6,761 nucleotides of DNA from Bacillota bacterium (lineage in GTDB: Bacteria; Bacillota; Clostridia; Christensenellales; Aristaeellaceae): the NCBI GenBank assembly GCA_023459675.1, contig JAEWTC010000169.1:1-6761 (forward strand). Direction: 5' to 3'. The notes under the pieces are model-generated. The model was not told the DNA's origin. It worked only from the letters and a program-made list of their open reading frames with translations, and ran no database searches. Shown here in pieces: positions 1-5,294 of the stretch. Within the stretch, counting starts at the first letter, position 1; every line of letters starts with the position of its first letter. A program made the position numbers and the translations under genes.

Positions 1-188
1 GGCGCGGGTTCCAGCGTGCCGATGCAGATCAGCACGAAGTCGATCACCGCCCAAACGCCGAAGCCGCCTCCCGTGAAAAGCTTCAAAAGCCCGAGCCCCG
101 TATATCCCAGATAAAAGCGGTCTACGCCGAACACGCCCAGAAACAGCGACAGGAAGATCGCGGTAATTCTGCTTTTTCCGTTTGCCAT
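1..188 (-). CDS. TM2-domain membrane protein (partial, C-terminus outside the window)
   Basis: The reverse strand encodes 62 visible residues starting MANGKSRITAIFLSLFLG and running off the left edge. The pattern is that of a TM2 domain: a first hydrophobic helix (about residues 8-22), then GVDRFYLGYTGLGLLKLFT, then a glycine-rich turn (GGGFGVW), then a second helix opening AVIDFVLI. The family usually has G-x-H-R-FYLG; here the His is an Asp (GVDRFYLG), a common variation. TM2 proteins are small membrane proteins whose biochemical role in bacteria is largely unknown. The ATG at 186-188 is supported by an AAGGGGG ribosome binding site on the reverse strand (199-205) with 10 nt spacing. The gene is divergent from the flavodoxin-like gene. 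The domain call is firm; the rest of the protein cannot be seen. Confidence 0.85.
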   Translation of the reverse strand, partial: MANGKSRITAIFLSLFLGVFGVDRFYLGYTGLGLLKLFTGGGFGVWAVIDFVLICIGTLEPA

Positions 189-264
189 GCCGTTTTGGCC
201 CCCTTCATTTCTTCGGGCAGGCTTGCTGCCCCGTTACTTCATCAGCGGATCACCCAACAGAAGG

Positions 265-293
265 ATCATACCGTAAATTCTTCGCGCTGCCTA
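265..293 (-). promoter_or_regulatory. Candidate promoter for the TM2 gene
   Basis: On the reverse strand TAGGCA (288-293) and TATGAT (265-270) are separated by 17 bp and point toward the TM2 gene, giving a leader of roughly 70 nt. Each hexamer is imperfect (4/6 and 5/6 to the sigma-A consensus), so this is a plausible but unproven call. Confidence 0.35.
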
Positions 294-317
294 GAGGAAA
301 AAGCAACCTCTCATCAA

Positions 318-338
318 GGTTTAACCTGCCGTTAAGCC
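318..338. promoter_or_regulatory. Inverted repeat upstream of the flavodoxin-like gene promoter
   Basis: Two 8-base arms, GGTTTAAC (318-325) and GTTAAGCC (331-338), are inverted copies with one mismatch and are separated by 5 bases (CTGCC). The element ends 7 bp before the -35 box of the flavodoxin-like gene promoter, where a transcription factor, especially an activator, could bind. It has no T tract, so it is unlikely to be a terminator. The binding protein is unknown, and no regulator gene sits next to it in the window. Confidence 0.35.
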
Positions 339-345
339 CGCCCTC

Positions 346-374
346 TTGTTTGCCCCCGCCGCAAATGCTATAGT
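346..374 (+). promoter_or_regulatory. Promoter of the flavodoxin-like gene (extended -10)
   Basis: TTGTTT (346-351) and TATAGT (369-374) are 17 bp apart. The TG at 366-367 makes an extended -10 (TGC-TATAGT), which offsets the weak -35. The expected start is near 381, giving a leader of about 40 nt before the ATG at 420. Confidence 0.65.
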
Positions 375-419
375 GGTCGTAACTACTGACAAAGCGACGC
401 CTTGAAAGGAGATTGCCCC

Positions 420-902
420 ATGCATATCGGAATCATCGTTTACTCGCAAACCGGAAACACCCTGACCGTTGCCCAGCGCATGAAGGAAACCCTTGAGGCC
501 GCGGGGCATACCGCGGAGATCCGCCCCGTTACCGTGGAAGCGATCGCCAATCCGCCCGCCCCCGTTGTGTTCAAGGATACGCCCGGCTTTTCGGGGCTGG
601 ACGCGGTGATCTTCGGCGCGCCTGTGCAGGCGTTTTCCCTGTGCCGGGCGATGACCCAGTACCTGAAACAAATCGCGGATATCAACGGCCTGCCCGCCGC
701 CTGCTACGTAACCCAGGGCCTGTCCAAGAAGTGGATGGGCGGCAACCGCGCCTACGACACCATGCGCAAGCTCTGCCTGGCAAAGGGAGCGGACCCTATC
801 CGCATCGGGCATGTGCACTGGGGCGCCAAAGAGCGCGACAAGCAGATTGCCGACACGATTTCGGGCGCGCTGAAGTTCGCCGCCACGGTAAAACCCGCGT
901 AG
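420..902 (+). CDS. Flavodoxin-like FMN-binding protein
   Basis: This 160-residue cytoplasmic protein begins MHIGIIVYSQTGNTLTVAQR. It has the flavodoxin pattern: a first beta strand followed directly by the FMN phosphate loop S-Q-T-G-N-T (residues 9-14), then a strand and loop VIFGAPVQAFSLCRAMTQYL near the middle, where the family contacts the isoalloxazine ring. A later strand, AACYVTQG, is also in place. The length suits short-chain flavodoxins and flavodoxin-family oxidoreductases. The likely role is one- or two-electron transfer with bound FMN; partner and substrate cannot be told. I chose ATG 420 over an in-frame TTG at 402 because AAAGGAG (405-411) lies 8 nt upstream of the ATG. The gene stands alone, with its own promoter and a terminator just after the stop, so it appears to be monocistronic. 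Confidence 0.85.
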   Translation: MHIGIIVYSQTGNTLTVAQRMKETLEAAGHTAEIRPVTVEAIANPPAPVVFKDTPGFSGLDAVIFGAPVQAFSLCRAMTQYLKQIADINGLPAACYVTQGLSKKWMGGNRAYDTMRKLCLAKGADPIRIGHVHWGAKERDKQIADTISGALKFAATVKPA

Positions 903-920
903 CAAGACGATATAGAAATT

Positions 921-950
921 ACCCGGGCTGCGAACGCAGTTCGGGTTTAT
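921..950 (+). terminator. Intrinsic terminator between convergent genes
   Basis: An 11-bp stem (921-931 paired with 936-946, including two G-U pairs as RNA) closes a GAAC tetraloop and is followed by TTTATTGCATTT. It lies 18 nt after the flavodoxin-like gene stop. The reverse stop codon of the convergent membrane-protein gene (947-949) sits in the T-rich tail. On the reverse strand the hairpin is followed by AATTTCTAT, so it could also stop leftward transcription, though less efficiently. Confidence 0.75.
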
Positions 951-1828
951 TGCATTTCCCCGTTCCCGGCGGCAAAGCGCGCGGTATTGTATTTGCGCAC
1001 CGGCAGATAGATGAAATAGGAAACCGCGCACACCGCCATGAGCGCAAGCTGCAGGACGCCCGGCCTTGCGGAAAACAAAGGCGCGGCGCCCAAAAAGTTG
1101 GCCAGCAGCAGCCCCGTTTCCCGGTAGTAAAACGCAAGTAAGGCGGCCAAAAGAAGAAGCGTGGGCAGCCATAAGGTTAGATTCTCACGGAGCAATGGTT
1201 TCATTGCCCCACCGGTTGCCGCGCCCGCCGGCTGCCCAAACCGCAGCGCGGACGTGCGGAACGAGCCAACCCCAAACAACGCCAGGCACACGCCGAACAC
1301 CACGAACAGCACGGCGACGCCGCCCAGCAGCCCCGCGGGCTGCCAAACCGCCTCGCCCGCCATCAGCCGCGGCAGAAACGCCGCCACCGTGCCAAGCCCC
1401 GTGGCAACCGCGCTGCACGCGCTCAAGACCACGCTCAGGCCGAAAAACGAGTTGACCAGCAAAAGCACCGCGCATACGGCCGTCAGCACCACAAGCGGCA
1501 GCGCGTTTGCGCGCATATGCTTCCAGCGCGCCCGGAAATACGGTATCCAGCCGCCGCCCTGCAGCAGCGCGCGGGCGCGAAGCGGTGTGGACGGGTTCTT
1601 CACGAACGCCGCAAGCGCCTGGCCATAACGCACGCGGGCCGGACAGACGATAAGCACCCACAGCGCCGGCACAAGCGCCAGCCCGAGGCGAAGCCAGGAG
1701 CGCACGGGCACGAAAAAGTACGCAAGCACCGCGGGGATCAGCGGCGCCAGGCGCAGCAGCGCCGCGGCCAGGGTGAAGCGCAAAAGCTGCGCATAACGCG
1801 GCGGAAAGGCGCGTAAACCGTTTCGCAT
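947..1828 (-). CDS. Unrecognised multi-spanning membrane protein coupled to the LCP gene
   Basis: I do not recognise this 293-residue protein. It is rich in Leu, Ala and Val and has about six hydrophobic segments: near residues 18-39, 45-62, 108-150 (long, probably two helices), 165-187, 217-234 and 255-273. Basic stretches lie between helices 2 and 3 (for example RARWKHMR). No catalytic motif or nucleotide-binding site is visible. The frame stays open upstream to 2056, but that part lies inside the LCP gene. The ATG at 1828 is preferred because a reverse-strand GGAGGT (1833-1838) precedes it and it lies 2 nt after the LCP stop codon. The ribosome binding site therefore sits within the end of the LCP gene, suggesting translational coupling and a joint function. 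The protein could be a membrane anchor, a flippase-like partner or an unrelated membrane protein; the sequence does not decide. Confidence 0.75.
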   Translation of the reverse strand: MRNGLRAFPPRYAQLLRFTLAAALLRLAPLIPAVLAYFFVPVRSWLRLGLALVPALWVLIVCPARVRYGQALAAFVKNPSTPLRARALLQGGGWIPYFRARWKHMRANALPLVVLTAVCAVLLLVNSFFGLSVVLSACSAVATGLGTVAAFLPRLMAGEAVWQPAGLLGGVAVLFVVFGVCLALFGVGSFRTSALRFGQPAGAATGGAMKPLLRENLTLWLPTLLLLAALLAFYYRETGLLLANFLGAAPLFSARPGVLQLALMAVCAVSYFIYLPVRKYNTARFAAGNGEMQ

Positions 1829-1830
1829 GG

Positions 1831-3153
1831 CTACCTCCAATCCAGCTGGTACTGGTTGATGTAGGGGTCGTCGTACCAGGTTTTCACGGTATGCTGCCAG
1901 GCGATTTCGCCCTCGAACCCGATCAGCTCCGCCAGATCGTTCCCCGCGCGGCGAAGGGTTTCCCGCGTCAGCTTCAGTTTTCCGGTGTACATGCCGTCCA
2001 GCGTCTCGGACGCCTTCTGGAAATTGTCCACGGCGTCCCAGTAGGCGGTGATCCACGCGTCCCAGGCCGCCTGCTGCTCCTCGTTGAAACGAAGCCGCAT
2101 GGCCTGTACGTTTTTGGTGAACTCCTCCGCCGCCAGAATGGCGTGTACCGACGCAAACCCCGTGTCCATCAAAAACGACGCGTGCGAAAAGCTTACGTAG
2201 GGAAGCGGGTCAACGTCCACGCCGTACACGGTTTTGATCACCTCGGCGCGGTGATCCATATCCGTAAAGGTAAAGTTGAAGCCCATGGCGGTGCGGTACT
2301 TGCCGTCCAGCGAATGGGAAGCGAAATGATCCGCGTCCATGGATAAAAGCGTGGGCAGCAGCGCCAGAAAGCCTACGGCCTGCGCGTTGGTCATGTTCGT
2401 AAAGAAGCCGGACCTCGGGTTGGAAAGCACGTTCAATACGTTGGTCGCGCTTTGCTTGTTCTGGATGAGCCGGTTGAACACCGCCGTCATCATATCGCGC
2501 TGGCGGCGGGCACGGCCCAGGTCGTTGCCGTCCACCGTGGCGTTGGTGCGTGCGCGCACGTAATCCATAATGCCGGTGCCGCTTAAGTGCTGCCAGCCCT
2601 CCACATAGGTTTTCCCGCTGGAGCCGACGTAGTTCATATCCACGTAAAAATCCACGCCGCCGATCGCGTCCCCCAAAAGGAACATGGTGTTCATATCCAC
2701 GGCGAAATAGCAGTCGATCTTGATTCCGCCCAACAGCCGCTCCACCGAAGCCGTGGTGCGGCCCAGGCCCTCGGCAAGGGTTTTCCCGCAGTTGACGGCG
2801 GCGTTGAGCTTATACACGCCGCGCACGCCCGGCACCACGGTTACGCTGTCCCGCGGGAGGGAGACGATATCCACCCGGTTTTTGGTCAGGTTGATTGCGA
2901 TCACCATCACCGCGTCGGTATGGCATTGCAGGATGTTTTCCTTATACCCGCTGCCCCAGTAGCCCTCAGAGCCAAAATCAATCCCCATGAGGAGGACGTT
3001 GACGATGCTGTCGGGATAGGAAATATACGAAACCTCGTCCCGGGGGAAGGCGATGGGGTTGTAAAGCTCCACTTCCTGCGCCACGGCGGCAGACGCCACC
3101 GCAAGGCACAAAAACAGCGCCAGGACTGCCCCCAACTTCATCCGGTGATTCAT
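1831..3153 (-). CDS. LytR-CpsA-Psr (LCP) family cell-wall glycopolymer ligase-like protein
   Basis: This 440-residue protein has a signal peptide (residues 1-25, hydrophobic core GAVLALFLCLAVASA, likely cleavage AVA|Q) and an LCP domain from about 50 to 245. Family landmarks are LLMGID (D59), HTDAVMV (D80), SLPRDS (R101, D102), YKLNAA (K115), VRAR (R200, R202) and NDLGRARRQ (D211, R214, R217, Q218). LCP enzymes work outside the membrane, moving glycopolymers such as teichoic acid or capsule from a lipid pyrophosphate carrier to peptidoglycan; the conserved Asp and Arg residues hold Mg2+ and pyrophosphate. Two things are unusual: the Arg of the common R-S-D motif is His78 here, and about 100 residues after 335 form a Trp-rich, mostly helical tail. 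Most LCP proteins keep an uncleaved membrane anchor; this one looks cleavable. ATG 3153 follows a reverse-strand GGAGAG (3164-3169) at 10 nt. It is the first gene of a two-gene unit. A glycopolymer substrate is not evident from the neighbours. Confidence 0.92.
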   Translation of the reverse strand: MNHRMKLGAVLALFLCLAVASAAVAQEVELYNPIAFPRDEVSYISYPDSIVNVLLMGIDFGSEGYWGSGYKENILQCHTDAVMVIAINLTKNRVDIVSLPRDSVTVVPGVRGVYKLNAAVNCGKTLAEGLGRTTASVERLLGGIKIDCYFAVDMNTMFLLGDAIGGVDFYVDMNYVGSSGKTYVEGWQHLSGTGIMDYVRARTNATVDGNDLGRARRQRDMMTAVFNRLIQNKQSATNVLNVLSNPRSGFFTNMTNAQAVGFLALLPTLLSMDADHFASHSLDGKYRTAMGFNFTFTDMDHRAEVIKTVYGVDVDPLPYVSFSHASFLMDTGFASVHAILAAEEFTKNVQAMRLRFNEEQQAAWDAWITAYWDAVDNFQKASETLDGMYTGKLKLTRETLRRAGNDLAELIGFEGEIAWQHTVKTWYDDPYINQYQLDWR

Positions 3154-3302
3154 AGGCTATCCGCTCTCCGTTTCAACGCGCCGCGCGGCGCCGGGTTTTC
3201 GCGTACGTTCCCCGCGCACGGGCGCGGTTGTTGCGTTTCTCCCGCCGCGGGCGATGCCGGTATGCCCGATCCGCGGACGCGACAAAAACGCGGCGTTCAT
3301 CC
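3154..3302 (-). other. GC-rich 5' leader of the LCP transcript
   Basis: If transcription starts near 3302, the LCP mRNA has a leader of about 150 nt. It contains a 6-bp GC-only hairpin with a 4-nt loop (3212-3227) and a perfect 14-bp palindrome (3178-3191) ending 8 nt upstream of the GGAGAG ribosome binding site. These could slow translation initiation. No U tract follows either hairpin, so a terminator-type attenuator is not supported, and I do not recognise a known riboswitch. Confidence 0.35.
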
Positions 3303-3308
3303 GCATTC

Positions 3309-3338
3309 ATTATACACAACGCTTGCAACCTTTGTAAA
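3309..3338 (-). promoter_or_regulatory. Promoter of the LCP/membrane-protein unit
   Basis: The reverse strand reads TTTACA (3333-3338), 18 bp, then a perfect TATAAT (3309-3314). The -35 matches the sigma-A consensus at 5 of 6 positions. It lies in the gap between the TetR gene and the LCP gene and points at the LCP gene, so the unit need not depend on read-through from the TetR gene. Confidence 0.7.
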
Positions 3339-3343
3339 CAAAG
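3330..3343. promoter_or_regulatory. Dyad over the -35 of the LCP promoter
   Basis: CTTTGTAAACAAAG is a perfect inverted repeat with 6-bp arms and a 2-bp centre, covering the whole -35 box. This is a typical place for a repressor operator. Its sequence differs from the TetR-linked sites at 4029-4084, so the local TetR protein is not the obvious candidate. An AT-rich palindrome of this size could also arise by chance. Confidence 0.35.
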
Positions 3344-3371
3344 ATCCACCCGATCACGCGCGGCAACCGCA

Positions 3372-3995
3372 TTATACCTGTACGGGTCGCTCCGCCCATG
3401 CGTATTTCGCGAGAAACACCGCGATGATTTCATCCAGTATCGGGAGGATCGCCTGTTGATCAAAGTGATCGCGAAACAGCGCGGGCCAGGTGATTGCGCC
3501 GATGACCATCGCATAAAAAACCCTCGCCGCCATCCGCGTGTCGTCCGCATTGATTCTGCCGTCCGCTTTGGCGGCGGTCAGCCATTGCGAAAGCATGGTG
3601 TAGATATCGGGGAATTTGCCAGACGTCCTTTTCTGAAAGTTCAAATCCTGCAAAAACGTAATCGTCAGAAACCGCGACATTTTCAGCCGTTTGTCCGAAC
3701 CGATGATATAGATCTCCGCCTCGGCAAACGCGCGGAGCTGTTCGGCGAGCGGCTTTTCCGCGTCATAGGGGATTGCTTCCAGCATTCTGCGCTGCGCGAG
3801 CAGCTCGTCGATGATCGTTTCAAACAGCTTCTCCTTGCTGCCGAAGTGGTTGTAAACCGTGCGCTTGGATACGCCGGCCTGCTGCGCGATCGCGTCCATG
3901 CTTGCCAGTTCGTAGCCTTTGCCGGTGAAAACGTCCTCAGCGGCGCGGATGATTTCGTTTCGTTTTCTGCTCTTGTCCCTTTCCTTGATATCCAT
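3372..3995 (-). CDS. TetR-family transcriptional repressor
   Basis: This 207-residue protein has an N-terminal TetR DNA-binding domain: helix 1 at about residues 12-27, then the helix-turn-helix with AIAQQAGVSKRTVYNHFGSKEKLF (residues 35-58), a very typical TetR recognition region. The remaining 140 residues are helical, ending DEIIAVFLAKYAWAERPVQV, as in ligand-binding, dimer-forming TetR C-terminal domains. The frame extends to a TTG at 4013, but ATG 3995 is the better start because a reverse-strand GGGAGG (4006-4011) lies 10 nt before it. It is divergent from the DUF4386-type gene, with two operator-like sites between them, so it probably represses that gene and itself. The inducer is unknown. 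No clear terminator follows the stop, and some read-through into the LCP gene is possible. Confidence 0.93.
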   Translation of the reverse strand: MDIKERDKSRKRNEIIRAAEDVFTGKGYELASMDAIAQQAGVSKRTVYNHFGSKEKLFETIIDELLAQRRMLEAIPYDAEKPLAEQLRAFAEAEIYIIGSDKRLKMSRFLTITFLQDLNFQKRTSGKFPDIYTMLSQWLTAAKADGRINADDTRMAARVFYAMVIGAITWPALFRDHFDQQAILPILDEIIAVFLAKYAWAERPVQV

Positions 3996-4028
3996 CTTGC
4001 AGAAGCCTCCCAAGAAAATTAAATAAAC

Positions 4029-4044
4029 TACACCGTGCAGTATA
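4029..4044. promoter_or_regulatory. Operator-like site 1 (TetR side)
   Basis: The sequence TACACCGTGCAGTATA shares TACAC-N5-AGTATA with a second site 40 bp away. It also sits in a dyad: ACT-n-CAC-n-GTG-n-AGT centred on 4034 (4027-4041). Its last six bases are TATACT on the reverse strand, a possible -10 for the TetR gene, so a protein bound here would block TetR transcription. No good -35 partner was found for that -10. Confidence 0.55.
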
Positions 4045-4052
4045 AATAAGTA

Positions 4053-4081
4053 TTGACACCACGTTATTTACACTATATAGT
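4053..4081 (+). promoter_or_regulatory. Promoter of the DUF4386-type gene
   Basis: A perfect TTGACA (4053-4058) is followed after 17 bp by TATAGT (4076-4081), close to an ideal sigma-A promoter. Transcription should begin near 4088, giving a leader of about 45 nt. Such a strong promoter overlapping an operator-like site fits a gene that is normally repressed and strongly inducible. Confidence 0.8.
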
Positions 4082-4084
4082 ATA
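4069..4084. promoter_or_regulatory. Operator-like site 2 (over the DUF4386-type gene -10)
   Basis: TACACTATATAGTATA contains a perfect 10-bp palindrome, ACTATATAGT (4072-4081), and is symmetric over 16 bp apart from one base pair. It repeats the TACAC-N5-AGTATA pattern of site 1 in the same orientation, with start points exactly 40 bp apart. It covers the -10 box entirely, so binding would exclude RNA polymerase. The divergent TetR protein is the obvious candidate ligand. Confidence 0.6.
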
Positions 4085-4132
4085 CTTTGTTCCCATGCAA
4101 AAAACAACCAATATATTCAGGAGGGCCGCCCT

Positions 4133-4801
4133 ATGGAAACCAACAAACGGAAAATGCTTTTGTTTCTGGGTATCACGCTGTTCACACAAGCCGCCACCTC
4201 GCTCATCGGAGGGTGCATCTTCTTAAACCCGTTCAATTCGTCTGTGATCGACGACGCCTTTATGCGGATGGTTGCGGGCAGCGCCAATACGGCGTACACA
4301 AGCATCATGCTGCAAGTCGTCACCGCCGTGGTGATCGTGTTGCTGGGCGTGGCAATGTATACAATCGCAGGGCATTTCTGCAAACCGATGGCGGATGTAG
4401 CGCTGATGATGTACGTCGCAGAAGCCGTTCTTCTGGTCGTCGGGCAGGCGTTTGTGTACGGCCTGCTGCATACGGCGCAGCTGTACGTCGCAAGCGGCGA
4501 CGCGTCGCTGATTGCTGTTGGCAACGTTTTGTTCAGCGTTAAAAAATTCTGCGGTGAGATCGCCATGGTCCCGTTTGGCGTCGGGGCGGTGATCTTCTAT
4601 ACCTTGATTGCAAAAGCGAACGCCATCCCCAAATGGCTGGGCTGGTACGGCGTTATCACCGCGGCTGTCATCGGCGTCTGCATCCCGCTTGGCACATTCG
4701 GCGTGGACGTCCCAACGGCGTTCCTCGTTCCGTATATCCCCTTTGAGTTCTTAACCGGTATCTATATCATTGTTGTATCCCGCAGAAAGCAGCTCGCCTG
4801 A
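4133..4801 (+). CDS. DUF4386-type integral membrane protein
   Basis: This 222-residue membrane protein has six hydrophobic segments: about residues 8-31, 57-82, 88-111, 138-159, 171-191 and 196-216. Length, helix layout and stretches such as GEIAMVPFGVGAVIFY and IPKWLGWYGVI resemble DUF4386 family proteins, a group with no established function; the family call is from memory of its pattern. No catalytic or nucleotide-binding motif is seen. ATG 4133 has an AGGAGG (4119-4124) 8 nt upstream. It has its own strong promoter overlapped by a probable TetR operator, and no second gene follows on this strand. Divergent pairing with TetR suggests a stress- or compound-induced membrane protein, but a transport role is only a guess. 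Confidence 0.78.
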   Translation: METNKRKMLLFLGITLFTQAATSLIGGCIFLNPFNSSVIDDAFMRMVAGSANTAYTSIMLQVVTAVVIVLLGVAMYTIAGHFCKPMADVALMMYVAEAVLLVVGQAFVYGLLHTAQLYVASGDASLIAVGNVLFSVKKFCGEIAMVPFGVGAVIFYTLIAKANAIPKWLGWYGVITAAVIGVCIPLGTFGVDVPTAFLVPYIPFEFLTGIYIIVVSRRKQLA

Positions 4802-4837
4802 CCGGCAGTTCGCCGTCGCCAGGTTCCGCGGGCACGG

Positions 4838-4860
4838 CAAAACCGCGGCGGTCAGCCGCG
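4838..4860 (-). terminator. Probable terminator of the ABC/GntR operon
   Basis: On the reverse strand CGCGGC (4855-4860) pairs with GCCGCG (4844-4849) around the loop TGACC, followed by GTTTTG. The stem is short but all G-C. It lies about 60 nt after the GntR stop codon. On the forward strand there is no T tract after it, so it would not clearly terminate the DUF4386-type transcript. The rest of the 4802-4919 gap shows nothing I recognise. Confidence 0.5.
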
Positions 4861-4919
4861 TTCAGTAAACGCAACGTTTCAGCGCTGTGTGCCCACGAAA
4901 CCGTTTGGCGAAAAACCCG

Positions 4920-5294
4920 TCACTCTTTGGAAAAGCAGCTGCGGACCGTTTCCAAAACCTCTTCCTGCGAAAAGCCAAGCTCCCGGTACCTTCGCACATC
5001 CTGGGCAATGCTGCGGCAAAGAAGCTCGGCGCGGGTATCCTGCAGCTGCTTATCCGTCAGCGTGGAAACCACCGTGCCGCGCCCCACGCGCGTGGCGATG
5101 AAGCCCTGGCTTTCGAGCATCTCCCAGGTTCGTTTCACCGTGATCACGCTGATGCGCAATTCCCTGGCGATCGTACGAATCGGCGGAAGGGGAGCGCCCG
5201 AAGGCAGCTCCCCCCGCAAAATCTGCGCCTGTATCTGCTCGAAGATCTGCTGATAAATCGGCGTATCGGAAGCGTCCGATAGTACGATGTTCAT
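4920..5294 (-). CDS. YtrA-like GntR-family transcriptional regulator
   Basis: This short 124-residue regulator begins MNIVLSDASDTPIYQQIFEQ. Residues about 11-78 form a GntR winged helix: PIYQQIFEQIQAQILRGEL, then the SGAPLPPIRTIARELRIS region, the recognition helix VITVKRTWEMLESQGF, and the wing ATRVGRGTVVS. The C-terminal 45 residues are helical only, with no effector domain, which is typical of the YtrA subfamily. These regulators usually control ABC transporter genes encoded with them. The frame stays open far upstream, but ATG 5294 is chosen because it matches the conserved family start, overlaps the permease stop as ATGA, and follows an AAGG-type ribosome binding site. It is the last gene of the operon, whereas in many YtrA loci the regulator comes first. 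Autoregulation through the upstream promoter, outside the window, is likely. Confidence 0.92.
   Translation of the reverse strand: MNIVLSDASDTPIYQQIFEQIQAQILRGELPSGAPLPPIRTIARELRISVITVKRTWEMLESQGFIATRVGRGTVVSTLTDKQLQDTRAELLCRSIAQDVRRYRELGFSQEEVLETVRSCFSKE

Noticed and set aside
321..1172. Reverse-strand open frame of 283 codons opposite the flavodoxin-like gene
   Set aside because: It crosses the flavodoxin promoter and the terminator and is antisense to a well-supported gene.
1829..2056. N-terminal extension of the membrane protein into the LCP gene
   Set aside because: The extra 76 residues are highly charged and unlike the rest of the protein, while ATG 1828 has a good ribosome binding site right after the LCP stop.
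3157..3300. A 47-codon reverse-strand reading frame in the LCP leader, in frame with the LCP gene and ending one codon before its ATG
   Set aside because: It has no ribosome binding site, would start almost at the predicted transcript end, and its Arg/Gly/Ala-rich product looks like translated GC-rich leader. An N-terminal extension of the LCP protein is blocked by the TAG stop.
3354..3371. Small GCGG-CAA-CCGC hairpin after the TetR stop as a terminator
   Set aside because: The stem is only 4 bp with no following T tract, so it does not support termination.
2587..3459. Long forward-strand open frame of 290 codons opposite the LCP gene
   Set aside because: It lies antisense to a gene with clear LCP motifs, has no recognisable domain, and reflects the high GC content of the opposite strand.
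3228..4022. Forward-strand open frame of 264 codons opposite the TetR gene
   Set aside because: The reverse strand has a textbook TetR helix-turn-helix with a ribosome binding site; the forward product is low-complexity and Arg-rich with no family resemblance.
4841..4880. Short AAACG/CGTTT and GC inverted repeats read as a forward terminator for the DUF4386-type gene
   Set aside because: There is no T tract on the forward strand and the AAACG stem is only 5 bp; the GC hairpin fits the reverse-strand operon better.
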